DNA of 64,000 bases. It comes from Persicobacter sp. CCB-QB2. Lineage in GTDB: Bacteria; Bacteroidota; Bacteroidia; Cytophagales; Cyclobacteriaceae. This document shows positions 26,433 to 35,812 of the stretch, piece by piece. The position numbers and the translations under genes were made by a program. A model generated the notes under the pieces. That model made no database searches, was not told the origin of the DNA, and saw only the letters and a program-made list of their open reading frames with translations. How positions within the stretch are numbered: position 1 is the first letter of the stretch; each line of letters opens with the position of its first letter. Location: the NCBI RefSeq assembly GCF_001274635.1, contig NZ_LBGV01000001.1, forward strand, positions 930,001 to 994,000, given 5' to 3'.

Positions 26433-27230
26433 TTATGCTTCTTTCTTAGTTCGTCTTGTAGTTGCTCTGCGTGTAGTACGTTTTGGCTTTTCTTCCTCTA
26501 CTACCGGAATGTCAGTTACGGACGCCAAAATACGACCACAGTGCTCACATACGATAATTTTCTTACGATCACGGATATCCGCTTGACGCTGTGGAGGTAC
26601 CACTGCGAAACAACCACCACAAGCATCACGCTCAACAGATACTACTGCCAAGCCGTTGCGAGCATTGGTACGGATACGGTCATAAGACTTTGCCAAGCGA
26701 TCCTCTACTTCTGCGAAAGCCGCATCACGCTCTTTACCCAGGCGCTCTTGCTCCTCCTTGGATTCTGCTAAAATTTCTTCCAGCTCTTTCTTTTTTGAAT
26801 CCAAATCCTTCTGACGCTCCACCTTTTGTCCGTCCGTCTCACCGATACGCTCTTTCATCGCATCAATTTGCTGGTTAGCTTCACGGGTTCTTTTTTCGGA
26901 AATCTGGATTTCCAGCTCCTGTAGTTCGATTTCTTTGGTAATAGCGTCGTACTCACGGTTGTTGCGAACATTCATCTGCTGATCTTTGTACTTCAAGATC
27001 AATGCTTCCGAATCCTTAATCGCCTGACGATATCCACTGATTTGAGCTTCCGCTTCTTCAATGTCCGCCTGCAATTTATTTGCTCGAGTTTCGTATCCAA
27101 CTATTTCGTCCTCAAGATCAGCTACTTCCTCAGGCAATGCACCCAAGATTTTCTTGATTTCGTCAATTTTAGAATCAATATTCTGAAGGTGGATAAGCCC
27201 CTCTAATTTTTGTGCTACCGTTTTTTCCAT
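26433..27230 (-). CDS. coiled-coil C4-type zinc-ribbon protein
   Basis: A 265-residue cytoplasmic protein. Residues ~5-185 form a long antiparallel coiled-coil hairpin. A C4 zinc ribbon follows (CGGCFAVVPPQRQADI...IIVCEHCGRIL) and then a basic tail (KPKRTTRRATTRRTKK). This family (CT398/HP0958-like) almost always sits next to Nif3 in Bacteroidota, and here the genes are 6 bp apart. The H. pylori relative influences flagellar and sigma-54 control; the role in Bacteroidota is undefined. Codon use suggests strong expression. Confidence 0.9.
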   Translation of the reverse strand: MEKTVAQKLEGLIHLQNIDSKIDEIKKILGALPEEVADLEDEIVGYETRANKLQADIEEAEAQISGYRQAIKDSEALILKYKDQQMNVRNNREYDAITKEIELQELEIQISEKRTREANQQIDAMKERIGETDGQKVERQKDLDSKKKELEEILAESKEEQERLGKERDAAFAEVEDRLAKSYDRIRTNARNGLAVVSVERDACGGCFAVVPPQRQADIRDRKKIIVCEHCGRILASVTDIPVVEEEKPKRTTRRATTRRTKKEA

Positions 27231-27236
27231 GAAATT

Positions 27237-28337
27237 TTATATATAGCTAACAGGATTTGTGTTTACCTGAGATACATGAACTGCAATATTAAGAAAATTT
27301 TTACTTAAAATCTCAACAAAGATTTCTTTTGTGTGCACCTCACTTTCATAATGTCCAATATCAGCGATTGTAATTCGGTTTTCCGCATCAAAAAATTCAT
27401 GATATTTAAAATCAGCGGTAATGTATAAGTCTGCGCCTGCACCGATGGCCGATCTTAATAAAAAGCTTCCGGAACCACCACAAACGGCTACCTTCTTTAC
27501 AGGACGATCTAAAAGGGCTGTATGTTTTATTACACCCAGGCGGAAGTCAGTTTTCATTTTTTTAAGAAAATCTATCATCGGCATTGGTTTTGGCAGTGTG
27601 CCCACCATGCCTGAGCCTGTTTCCTGATTGGTATTTTCCAGTGCATGAAGATAATAGGCCACTTCCTCATAAGGGTGCGCATTTTTTAGAGCAGCGATGA
27701 CTGCTCCTTTTCTATGCGCATCAAAAATGACCTCTACCCGCACTTCTTTCACCTTTTCGATTTCCCCTCCGGCTTCGCCAATGGTGGGGTTCGCATTTTC
27801 GGAAGGCTGGAAATAACCATCCCCCAGTATCCGGAAACTACAATTTTTGTATTCTCCAATCTGGCCAGCGCCTGCCTGATGCATCGCCTCGGTCACCTCT
27901 TCTTCCTGTTCTTCCGGAATAAAGGTGGTTAGCTTTAAGAGATTGCGAGATTTTGGTGATAGAATTTTTAGGTTTTCCAATCCAAGCTTTTCGGCAAAAA
28001 CTTTATTTACGCCTGCTTTTACATTATCCAGATTGGTATGGGCTGCATAAATGGCGATGTCATTTTTGATGGCCTTTATCACCGTTCTTTGGATGTAATT
28101 ACTTCCTGTTAGGCGCTTCAGCCCTCCGAAAATGATCGGGTGATGGGCTACAATTAAGTTGCAATTTTTTTCAATGGCTTCCGCCACCACATCTTCCGTA
28201 CTGTCCAGGCATATTAATACGCCGGTTACCTCTTGTTTTTGGTCACCCACTAATAAACCCGCATTGTCATATGACTCCTGCAGGGCAGGTGGGGCAAATT
28301 GTTCAATGGCGCGAATGATGTCTGAGATCTTTGGCAT
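27237..28337 (-). CDS. Nif3-like dinuclear metal centre hexameric protein
   Basis: A 366-residue member of the Nif3/YbgI family (older name GTP cyclohydrolase 1 type 2). Metal-binding segments are IVAHHPIIFGGLKRL, AAHTNLDNVKAGVNKVF, and C-terminal DFKYHEFFD...ADIGHYESE. The inserted middle domain (residues ~130-230, HRKGAVIAALKNAHPYEEVA) is the PII/CutA-like domain found in the long form. The frame opens at 28514, but a terminator for the upstream gene lies at 28451-28482, so translation must start below it; ATG 28337 (MPKISDII) or 28355 are the candidates. The biochemical function of the family is unsettled. Confidence 0.9.
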   Translation of the reverse strand: MPKISDIIRAIEQFAPPALQESYDNAGLLVGDQKQEVTGVLICLDSTEDVVAEAIEKNCNLIVAHHPIIFGGLKRLTGSNYIQRTVIKAIKNDIAIYAAHTNLDNVKAGVNKVFAEKLGLENLKILSPKSRNLLKLTTFIPEEQEEEVTEAMHQAGAGQIGEYKNCSFRILGDGYFQPSENANPTIGEAGGEIEKVKEVRVEVIFDAHRKGAVIAALKNAHPYEEVAYYLHALENTNQETGSGMVGTLPKPMPMIDFLKKMKTDFRLGVIKHTALLDRPVKKVAVCGGSGSFLLRSAIGAGADLYITADFKYHEFFDAENRITIADIGHYESEVHTKEIFVEILSKNFLNIAVHVSQVNTNPVSYI

Positions 28338-28450
28338 TTTTCTAGGGGATAGCATAACAAGCAATAAATATAAATGCGCCCTTTTGGGCCTGTCTGGCAA
28401 GTTATCAATACAGAGGAGGAAAAGAAAATAAATCAAAAAAATATGCCGGA

Positions 28451-28482
28451 ATAAAAAAGGAAATGCGATCAGGCATTTCCTT
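28451..28482 (-). terminator. terminator between the small TPR gene and nif3
   Basis: AAGGAAATGC/GCATTTCCTT stem with a 6-nt loop followed on the minus strand by TTTTTTATT; 40 nt below the 28522 stop. Confidence 0.82.
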
Positions 28483-28521
28483 GAAAAATAAATATTGTTC
28501 GATGGGCAAATCAATGCCGCA

Positions 28522-28824
28522 TTATTGCTTCCAGCTTTTTAAAATCTGACAGGCTTTTATGTTGCCCATCTTTTCTGCTTTTTTTAAAGACTTTTCAGCT
28601 GATTTCTTTTTTCCTAAATACCAGTAACTTAGTCCTTCAAGCAGTTGCGCTTCATCATTATCCCCTTCAGAAAGTGCCTGCTGGCTTAATTGTAGACAAT
28701 CTTCATATTGTTGCTGAACAAAAGCCTGCTGGGCTTTGGAAATGGTTGCCTGTTGATCTTTCAAAGCATAAACATTCCACTGAAGCGCCATAAAAAATGC
28801 GAAAAACAAAATTACTTTTTTCAT
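28522..28824 (-). CDS. small exported TPR-like protein
   Basis: A 100-residue product from ATG 28824 (MKKVILFFAFFMALQWNVYA, a signal peptide). The mature part is two TPR-like helical pairs (QQQYEDCLQLSQQALSEGDN, LLEGLSYWYLGKKKSAEKSL). The frame is open to 28926, but the signal peptide fixes the start. No specific function recognised. Confidence 0.7.
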   Translation of the reverse strand: MKKVILFFAFFMALQWNVYALKDQQATISKAQQAFVQQQYEDCLQLSQQALSEGDNDEAQLLEGLSYWYLGKKKSAEKSLKKAEKMGNIKACQILKSWKQ

Positions 28825-29004
28825 TTGGATAAGAATCGTTACGGATAGGAACAGGCAAATACTAGTCCATAAATTTGATAAAGCGGTGAAATTAGCGCTT
28901 TTAGGCAGGCAAAAAAAGATCCTCATGAAAAAATTATAAGCGATCTTTTAAATATGCCCGCTGCTTTATTTATCAACAATGCTGGATGCGCAGGCAAAAA
29001 TCAG

Positions 29005-29012
29005 TAATTTTG
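29005..29012 (+). promoter_or_regulatory. candidate -7 box of the lpxK promoter
   Basis: TAATTTTG is an exact match to the Bacteroidota TAnnTTTG element, 20 bp before the lpxK ATG. No clear -33 TTTG is visible at the proper distance, so this is tentative. Confidence 0.4.
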
Positions 29013-29031
29013 ATTTTTAATTGAGATATAA

Positions 29032-30063
29032 ATGAGCATTAGAAATATAGTGGGCTGGCCATTCTCTGTTTTATATGGCAGCATTACCCGACTCCGGAAT
29101 CACCTTTTTGATATCGGCTATACGAAATCCTTCAATTTTGAGGTGATGACCATCAATGTGGGGAATTTATCAGTAGGAGGAACCGGCAAAAGCCCGATGA
29201 TTGAATATTTGGCCCGACTGCTGAAAAAGGATTTTCGGACTGCCACGCTAAGTAGGGGATATGGAAGAAAAACCCGTGGATTTCAATTGGCTGGCCTAAA
29301 AGATAATGCCCTTACCCTGGGCGATGAGCCTTTTCAATTCTATCGGAAATTCGGCACGGAGATAATGGTGGCAGTGGGAGAAGAGCGGGCATTGGCCATT
29401 CCCGAGATGCTTCAACATCAGGAGGACCTTGAGCTGATCCTGCTGGATGATGCTTTTCAGCATCGCTATGTGCAGGCAGATTTGAATATCATGCTCACCG
29501 AATATGATCGACCCTTCTTTCATGATTTTATTTTACCAGCCGGCAGATTAAGGGAGGCCAGAAAAGGCGCCGACCGCGCTGATATCATTGTGGTTACTAA
29601 ATGCCCGGATCAGATTCAGGAAGCCAACTATCGGGCGGAAATCCAAAGATATGCTCCTGAGGCATCGGTATTTTTTTCCAAAATTGCCTATGGTCGCCCG
29701 CAGGCACTGGAAAATGGGCAAACAGGTGCCAAGGTTTATTTATTCTCCGGAATTGCTCAGCCAGGGCCCTTTGAAGAATTTGTTGGTCAGCAATATGAAG
29801 TAATGGCACATGAGCGATTTTCGGATCATCATGCTTACACTGAGGAAGAACTCAGAAAAATAGCGGAGAATTTTAAAGCTTCTGGAGCTGATTTTATCCT
29901 GACCACTGAAAAGGATGCCGTTAAATTAGTGGTTTCAGCGTTTGATTCATGGCGGAAAGATTTACCTTTGTTTTATCTTCCGATAGAAGTTGAATTTTTA
30001 AAAGATCAAATGGCTTTTGATGCTTTGATAAAAGCGGCCATTGAAAAAAAGTATGCCCAATAA
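29032..30063 (+). CDS. lpxK: tetraacyldisaccharide 4'-kinase
   Basis: A 343-residue inner-membrane kinase that adds the 4'-phosphate in lipid A synthesis. The P-loop stands at residues ~44-56 (NLSVGGTGKSPMIEYLA), preceded by an N-terminal membrane-associated helix. RGYGRKTRGF, GDEPFQFYRKF, LLDDAFQHRYVQADLNIMLT and PAGRLREARKGADRAD are the family signatures. It overlaps the following porin gene by 11 bp, which suggests joint transcription of two envelope functions. Confidence 0.95.
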   Translation: MSIRNIVGWPFSVLYGSITRLRNHLFDIGYTKSFNFEVMTINVGNLSVGGTGKSPMIEYLARLLKKDFRTATLSRGYGRKTRGFQLAGLKDNALTLGDEPFQFYRKFGTEIMVAVGEERALAIPEMLQHQEDLELILLDDAFQHRYVQADLNIMLTEYDRPFFHDFILPAGRLREARKGADRADIIVVTKCPDQIQEANYRAEIQRYAPEASVFFSKIAYGRPQALENGQTGAKVYLFSGIAQPGPFEEFVGQQYEVMAHERFSDHHAYTEEELRKIAENFKASGADFILTTEKDAVKLVVSAFDSWRKDLPLFYLPIEVEFLKDQMAFDALIKAAIEKKYAQ

Positions 30064-31954
30064 AGTGAAAGTTAAATTTCTTTTAACCGCCTTATTTTTA
30101 CTTACGCTGGCTCAGTTCACTGAAGCACAGATTTTGAATGACTCCCTGGAAGTCTTGTATGGTACCAATACCATTCGTTATCAGACCCTGGAGGAATTTC
30201 GTGAGCGTTCTTATGAATATTATCAGATAGATTCCGTTCTGGCGGGTCTCACCAAGTTTTATCCGGTAGAAAAAGAAGGCTACCAATATCAGGATCTTGG
30301 AAATCCGGGATCTGCTATGTTTTCCATTTTTCCGAAGCTCCCTGTGCAATCCGGGGTGACCACCGGTTTTTCGGCTTATGATTATTATTATAAACCTGCT
30401 TCGGAAACGCCACTTTTTCAAACTTTATCGCCCTATACCAGTGTGACCGGTATTTTCGGTGGCGGCGGTCGTGGTTTTGTCGACTTCACCTTTACCCGGA
30501 ATATTTCAGCCAATATTAATCTGGGTTTTGAATACAACCGACTGGTGGTAGAAAGAGCCTTTGAGCGTGTGGGACGTGGAGATAATGGGCAGGATATTAA
30601 TGATGTCCGCCTGTGGACGAATCACATTTCGGAAGATGGCAAATACCGGGGTATGACCCAATTGGTGATTTTCAGTGCCAAGGGAGCGGAGCCGGGAGGG
30701 GTAGTGCTTTCCGGGAATAATACTACCTATTTCGATTATGAACTGGCGAAAGTTCTGAGTAAAAATGCGTCTTCAAAGGATCAGCGATTCAATATTCATT
30801 CCTACCATAATTATGCTTTGGATGATAAATTTCAATTATTTTATGAATTGGATTATTTGAATCAGAATAATCGTTTTGATCATACCGATGTCAAAAATGA
30901 TACGGCCTATTCCAAATCCGTGCAGGTGAATCCGGATGCTACAACTGACCATTCTGCTTTTACCTTTATTGAAAATTCCGCTGGTATTCAGGGGGAGTTA
31001 AAGGGCTTTTATTACTCTGCTTATTATAAGAACAGGATCAGTCGGTACAGTTCCTTGTATTTAGGACAAGTAGATCAAAATGTGGAGAATTTCATTGGAG
31101 GCTCCTTGAGGATGAAGTTTGACTCCTTGCATTATATTAAGATTAAGGGAGAAGTGAACGAGGCCTTTAACCATAAGCTGGAAGGTGATTATACCAATAA
31201 ATTCCTGAATGTGAAATATACCAGGATGCAGTATGCTCCTGCTTATATTGAGCAGCGCTATTTCTCGAATCACGCCAACTGGGCCAATAATTTCAACTCT
31301 ACACAAGCCGATAATATTGAGGCAAAATTAACGCTGAGCCTGTTCAATGATCGGATATATTTTGCCCCCAAAGCCAAATTAACGAACTATGTCAACCTGA
31401 TTTATTACGATTATGATAATCGGGGGAATGAGGTGGTGCCGATTAATGATGCCAGGCCTTTTGTAGGGGTGGCCAGTCCACAACAAGCTTCCGGCGCGGT
31501 ACAGGTGACTTCTTTTGGTTGGGACATGAAGATTAACTTCTGGAAGCATTTCTATTTAGAAAATAGTGTGTTATTGTCGGCAAGTAGCGGAGGTGCTGCA
31601 GATGTGGTGCGGGTGCCCGCCATTTGGACGAATTCATCCTTATATTTTAACAAGGTACTGATTAAAAAGCTGGAGGTGCTTTTTGGGGTGGATATGAATT
31701 ATACCACGGCCTATCAGGGAATGATGTATGATCCGACGGTGCAGCAATTCTATTTGCAAGACGGTTATGATATTTTCGGGGCTCCCATTGTGGACGTGAA
31801 CATTGAAATGAAAATTACCCGCTTCCGATTGTTCGCCAAAATGCGAAACATTACCCAGCAGACGGGGGAAGGCTATTTTATAACACCATTTTATGCCGGC
31901 TATAACAGTACCTTTGACTTTGGGGTGGTTTGGCAGTTTTTTGATAATAAATAA
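30053..31954 (+). CDS. putative outer-membrane porin (Porin_10 type)
   Basis: A 633-residue beta-barrel protein with a signal peptide ending TEAQ. After ~80 residues comes the family-typical LGNPGSAMFSIFP and YDYYYKPASETPLFQTLSPY, then repeated amphipathic strands (RFNIHSYHNYALDDKFQLFY, GGSLRMKFDSLHYIKIKGEV) up to a C-terminal NSTFDFGVVWQFF. I prefer the ATG at 30053; 30041 is in frame too. Translation start lies within lpxK. Pore specificity is unknown. Confidence 0.85.
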   Translation: MPNKVKVKFLLTALFLLTLAQFTEAQILNDSLEVLYGTNTIRYQTLEEFRERSYEYYQIDSVLAGLTKFYPVEKEGYQYQDLGNPGSAMFSIFPKLPVQSGVTTGFSAYDYYYKPASETPLFQTLSPYTSVTGIFGGGGRGFVDFTFTRNISANINLGFEYNRLVVERAFERVGRGDNGQDINDVRLWTNHISEDGKYRGMTQLVIFSAKGAEPGGVVLSGNNTTYFDYELAKVLSKNASSKDQRFNIHSYHNYALDDKFQLFYELDYLNQNNRFDHTDVKNDTAYSKSVQVNPDATTDHSAFTFIENSAGIQGELKGFYYSAYYKNRISRYSSLYLGQVDQNVENFIGGSLRMKFDSLHYIKIKGEVNEAFNHKLEGDYTNKFLNVKYTRMQYAPAYIEQRYFSNHANWANNFNSTQADNIEAKLTLSLFNDRIYFAPKAKLTNYVNLIYYDYDNRGNEVVPINDARPFVGVASPQQASGAVQVTSFGWDMKINFWKHFYLENSVLLSASSGGAADVVRVPAIWTNSSLYFNKVLIKKLEVLFGVDMNYTTAYQGMMYDPTVQQFYLQDGYDIFGAPIVDVNIEMKITRFRLFAKMRNITQQTGEGYFITPFYAGYNSTFDFGVVWQFFDNK

Positions 31955-31958
31955 AAAT

Positions 31959-31986
31959 AGGTCTCCGGTAATCGGGGACCTTTTTT
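31959..31986 (+). terminator. terminator of lpxK-porin operon
   Basis: AGGTCTCCG/CGGGGACCT stem (one G-T pair), TAAT loop, T6 tail. Confidence 0.82.
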
Positions 31987-32000
31987 GTTTTAGTTGGAGG

Positions 32001-32221
32001 TTAACCCGGTTTATTTAAGCCTAAATCCTCGTTGAGCTGTAAGGCGGAAAAAATGAAGGAATTTTTCCTATTTCGAATTTATTCCCACGAAACAGATGAT
32101 TGAGGAGAAAGCAAGTTTGCCCAATTTGGCCTCTTATAAATCAAGGCAAACAAATTATAATAAGCTAAAAATAAACCACTTGCGATGGGTTGATAAATTT
32201 AGCGGTGAATAATTCGACTTA
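32001..32221 (+). repeat. R1 element copy H (221 bp)
   Basis: Left end TTAACCCGGTTTATTTAAGC, right end GCGGTGAATAATTCGACTTAA. Well preserved: TCCTCGTTGAGCTGTAAGGC, TTTTTCCTATTTCG, GAGGAGAAAGCAAGTTTGCC, AAGCTAAAAATAAACCACTT. The final TTA is the stop codon (TAA, minus strand) of the D-2-hydroxyacid dehydrogenase. Confidence 0.88.
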
Positions 32222-33169
32222 ATTCACGATATTTTGTGGCTTTCCTTCACAAAAGCCTTTGATATTGGCAAAGAGAATATGCATCAGATTTTGTCTGGCC
32301 TCTACTGCCGCCCAGGCCATATGCGGCGTGATAATACAGTTTTCCAGTTGATAAAGGGGATGATTTTCCTCAGGGGGTTCCTGACAAAGTACATCCAGCC
32401 CGGCCCCGGCAATTTCCCGATTTTTGAGCGCGATATACAGGTCATTTTCATTGATTAAAGGGCCTCTGGCGGTATTGATCAGGTAGGCACTTTTCTTCAT
32501 TTTTCGAAAAGCTTCCTGATTGAACAGACCCTCATTCTGACTGTTTAGCGGAGCATGTAAACTGATGATATCAGATTGTCGGATTAACACTTCCAGTTCC
32601 ACTAAGCGCCCAATTTCAGGTTCTTGATTACTGGAACGTACCACCAATACTTCCATTCCAAAGGCATGGGCGATTTTACTGACTCTTTTGGCAATCTCCC
32701 CATATCCATACAGGCCGATTGTTTTGCCTTCCAAACCCGTAATCGCCTGATCCCAGTACGCAAAATGGCTGTGCTTTGCCCATCCATTACTTTTTGTAAA
32801 ATCTCCCAGAGGGCCAACACGATTAGTGAGCGCTAATAATAAGGCAACACTATGTTGTGCTACAGCGGCCGGACCATAAGCCGGTACATTGGAGACCGTA
32901 ATCCCCTTGCTTTTGGCAAATGCCAGGTCTACCATATTGACGCCCGTTGCGGTAACGGCAATATGTTCCAGCTTTGGACATTGGGCAATAGTAGATTCAA
33001 AAAAGGGTACCTTATTCGTAATGACAATATGGGCTTCCTGACATCGGTCTATTATTTTATGTTCGGGGGTATTCGAAAAGTAGGCCACACTCCCCAATGC
33101 CTGAAGAGGCTCCCAGGATAATCCATCCTGATCCAAAGGGTTGCCATCTAGTATTACAATTTTTCTCAT
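32219..33169 (-). CDS. D-2-hydroxyacid dehydrogenase (NAD-dependent)
   Basis: A 316-residue enzyme of the D-isomer-specific 2-hydroxyacid dehydrogenase family (glycerate/hydroxypyruvate reductase-like). N-terminal catalytic domain with ITNKVPFFESTIAQCP and TATGVNMVDLAFAKSKGI, the Rossmann motif GLYGYGEIAKRV (GxGxxG as GYGEIA), the catalytic Arg in NTARGPLINE, Glu in CQEPPEENHPL and His in NCIITPHMAW. Substrate may be hydroxypyruvate or glyoxylate. Its stop codon lies in the right end of R1 copy H. Confidence 0.93.
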   Translation of the reverse strand: MRKIVILDGNPLDQDGLSWEPLQALGSVAYFSNTPEHKIIDRCQEAHIVITNKVPFFESTIAQCPKLEHIAVTATGVNMVDLAFAKSKGITVSNVPAYGPAAVAQHSVALLLALTNRVGPLGDFTKSNGWAKHSHFAYWDQAITGLEGKTIGLYGYGEIAKRVSKIAHAFGMEVLVVRSSNQEPEIGRLVELEVLIRQSDIISLHAPLNSQNEGLFNQEAFRKMKKSAYLINTARGPLINENDLYIALKNREIAGAGLDVLCQEPPEENHPLYQLENCIITPHMAWAAVEARQNLMHILFANIKGFCEGKPQNIVN

Positions 33170-33511
33170 TTTGATGATGGTTTGAATCTCTAAGATGGGA
33201 ATTTATTAAAGCAGATAGCAAATAATTTGGCTTAAAAATAGGGGGCAGGTTGATCCCAAGTTAAAATTTGCCGGTAATGATCCCCGCATTTTTTAGCTTT
33301 TTGAATGGTAACCGTTTCGCTCTTTTGAATTGGAATAAATAATCGCTTTTTGGTAAGAAAATATCAACGTTAATCTGGTGGTTTATCAAACTTTCTGTTT
33401 TGGTACAGGTTCTATCGGTAAAATTCAGGAGGATAGTTTTTTCATGCTCCTCTTTTTGAATGATAGCGATTTAAATTATTATATTTTTCATTTTTGATTT
33501 CCTGTAATAAA
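33170..33511. other. 342-bp divergent control region
   Basis: No gene seen. A hairpin AGGAG/CTCCT with a T5 tail (33427-33457) precedes the histidine kinase and could be a leader terminator; evidence is weak. Confidence 0.3.
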
Positions 33512-35110
33512 ATGCCAGATACTGCCACCATTAACCTATATCGATTAAGTGCCTTATTAAAAAGACTGACTTCTGCTGATTTTTTTCAGCATATCAGTTA
33601 TATGCAGGCGGCAATGGAAGAGGAATATCGATATTTTATGCTTTGGAATTTAAAAACCAATTTTGTCAGTTTGGGAGCGCTGCCTCAGGAATTTCCCTCC
33701 TCTTCGGCGATGTCCACGGCCGATGGTTTATTGGATCAATTCTGTGAATCCGATAGAAAATGGTTTACCTCTGAACTCACACAATGGAATGGATATGATT
33801 ATCAATTCTTTCAAAGGACCCTACGGTTGGAGCCTTCTCAGGATCGCGTGCATCCTCGGTATTTTGTTACCCGGATTCACTTTATTCCGGAAGGGGAGGA
33901 ATCCTGGCTGGTATTGGATTTGAAAAATCGGGAAGGGGAGTGGCAGGTGAAAAAGCAAAGGGCGAATTTTTTCACACATTGGGAAGAAGGGGTGGCCCAT
34001 TTTCAGGATTTGTACCGGGAAATGAATTTAGGTTCATTTTTATTTTTTGAAAATCGGGAGGAGATCAAATATGGTTCGGGATTATTAGATTTGATTGGCT
34101 TGCAGGAAGAAATTGTGGGGAAATCAATGCTGTTCAGCTTTATTCACCCCGGGGATTTGGAGTTATTGCAGTACCAGCTGAATGCCATGAAAACGGAAGT
34201 TTTTTCCTTAATTTTAAGGTTAAGACATGCCTTGTTAGGCTATTGCTGGGTCAATATGTGGATTAGAAAAGAAGAATTGGCGGGGGAGTGGCTTTTCTTT
34301 GGTTTTATTCAAAAGGCCGATATTCTGGAAGATATTAATGATGGAAGGAGACCTGAGGCGGGCTTGGAATGGAGTTTGAAAATTGCGCGCCAGGAGTTGG
34401 TTCAAATGAAAGAAAAGTATACCACCAAGGAATTTGAACTGGATCAACTGATTTATAGAATTGCGCATAACCTCAGAGCTCCGGTCGCCTCACAGAAGGG
34501 GTTGATTAACCTATTAAAAAGAGAGACGCAACTGACCCAAATTTCTGAATATATTTTGATGTTGGAAGAGAACTCCGAACTATTAGATCACTTTATATAT
34601 CAGGTGATGCAGTATTTGAATACCACTAAAGATAGTCGGCGTTTCTTACAACAAGTGAATTTGTATCAATTGGTATCAGATAGTCTGGACAAAATGAAAG
34701 CTTCTTTTGGGGAGGAGGTTGTTCATTTTTGTACTCACCAGGGAAATTTCCCCCTACCCACATTTTTCACCAATGAAGCTAAACTGGGGGTGGTAATAGA
34801 GCATTTAATGATGAATGCTTTTAAATTCAGCCAATTCAAGGGAAGGCTAAAACCCATTGTCGTTTATACCAGAATGAATCAGAAAGGTCTGTGGGTAACG
34901 GTGGAAGATCAGGGCGTTGGAATTCATAAATCAGAATTGCCTCATATTTTTAATATGTTTCACCGTGGCATACAGGGGAAGGTTTCCAATGGATTGGGTT
35001 TATTTATTGTGAAGAACGCCATTGAAGATTTGGGAGGAAAAATTTCCGTGGAGAGTAAATTGAATGAGGGATCAAAATTTCGATTTTTCATCCCTCATTA
35101 TGCTTTATAG
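33512..35110 (+). CDS. PAS-domain sensor histidine kinase, soluble
   Basis: A 532-residue cytoplasmic kinase without membrane spans. Residues 1-150 are an unassigned sensor part; ~165-275 read as a PAS fold (SFLFFENREEIKYGSGLLDL, MLFSFIHPGDLELLQYQLNA). A coiled coil and HisKA follow (His319 in IAHNLRAPVASQKG), then HATPase_c with N box IEHLMMNAFKF, G1 EDQGVGI and G2 NGLGLFI. The HNLRAP form is typical of Bacteroidota kinases. I use ATG 33512; the 33494 codon is TTG. No response regulator adjoins. Its TAG stop abuts the stop of the convergent methyltransferase. Confidence 0.9.
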   Translation: MPDTATINLYRLSALLKRLTSADFFQHISYMQAAMEEEYRYFMLWNLKTNFVSLGALPQEFPSSSAMSTADGLLDQFCESDRKWFTSELTQWNGYDYQFFQRTLRLEPSQDRVHPRYFVTRIHFIPEGEESWLVLDLKNREGEWQVKKQRANFFTHWEEGVAHFQDLYREMNLGSFLFFENREEIKYGSGLLDLIGLQEEIVGKSMLFSFIHPGDLELLQYQLNAMKTEVFSLILRLRHALLGYCWVNMWIRKEELAGEWLFFGFIQKADILEDINDGRRPEAGLEWSLKIARQELVQMKEKYTTKEFELDQLIYRIAHNLRAPVASQKGLINLLKRETQLTQISEYILMLEENSELLDHFIYQVMQYLNTTKDSRRFLQQVNLYQLVSDSLDKMKASFGEEVVHFCTHQGNFPLPTFFTNEAKLGVVIEHLMMNAFKFSQFKGRLKPIVVYTRMNQKGLWVTVEDQGVGIHKSELPHIFNMFHRGIQGKVSNGLGLFIVKNAIEDLGGKISVESKLNEGSKFRFFIPHYAL

Positions 35111-35677
35111 TTATTTCTTTTGTGCCACTACTATTATAGAATCTTTTTCCTCTATTTCATCATAGCGGTAAATTTCCAGGATCTCGAATTGTTCTTCCAA
35201 AAGTGTTTTCAGATCCTCTATTTCGTAATACTTAAATTTTAGCTCCATGATCTCTTCTTCATGCGCTCCCCACCAAAAAGTGTGTAATAGTTTCCCACCC
35301 GGTTTTAGGGCTTTCCATTGCTGTTGAAGAGCTTCCGCTAGTTGGTCATGTTCTAAATGATGCAACACCTTATTGGAGAATATAGCGTCATAGGATTTAT
35401 CTGTTTCCAATGCAGTAGCATCCATTTGATGAACAGGTATTGCTGGGAATTTTTCTTTTAAAAGATTCACAAAAAATGGGGAATAGTCAGAGCCTTCCAC
35501 TTCATAATTGGTGGTGATCCATTCCAAATCACGACCCGGCCCACTACCTAATTCTAAGATAGTATCTGTGGTTTTGATCCATTTGGAAAATAACGCTTGC
35601 ATCAAAGAAGGATCATATCCTTCGGTCATTTGGATGTATTGTTGCGCGGTTTTTTCGTTTTTATAAAATTCAGACAT
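35111..35677 (-). CDS. class I SAM-dependent methyltransferase
   Basis: A 188-residue methyltransferase. Motif I ILELGSGPGRDLEWI, the acidic residue after strand 2 in VEGSDYSPFFVNLLKEKFP, motif II/III YDAIFSNKVLHHLEHDQLAEA and KPGGKLLHTFWWG. Methyl acceptor unknown. The convergent kinase gene ends at the very next base, with no room for a terminator. Confidence 0.9.
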   Translation of the reverse strand: MSEFYKNEKTAQQYIQMTEGYDPSLMQALFSKWIKTTDTILELGSGPGRDLEWITTNYEVEGSDYSPFFVNLLKEKFPAIPVHQMDATALETDKSYDAIFSNKVLHHLEHDQLAEALQQQWKALKPGGKLLHTFWWGAHEEEIMELKFKYYEIEDLKTLLEEQFEILEIYRYDEIEEKDSIIVVAQKK

Positions 35678-35812
35678 ATTAATTGCTTGTTTTAGACAAA
35701 AATAGGCAAGTACCGAAGGATTTTCATTTGATGTGCTTACAAATTATTGGTGAATTTACGAAAAACGTATTTTGGGGTAGAGGCTGTCTGTTTGATTAGC
35801 CGTTATTTTTTG

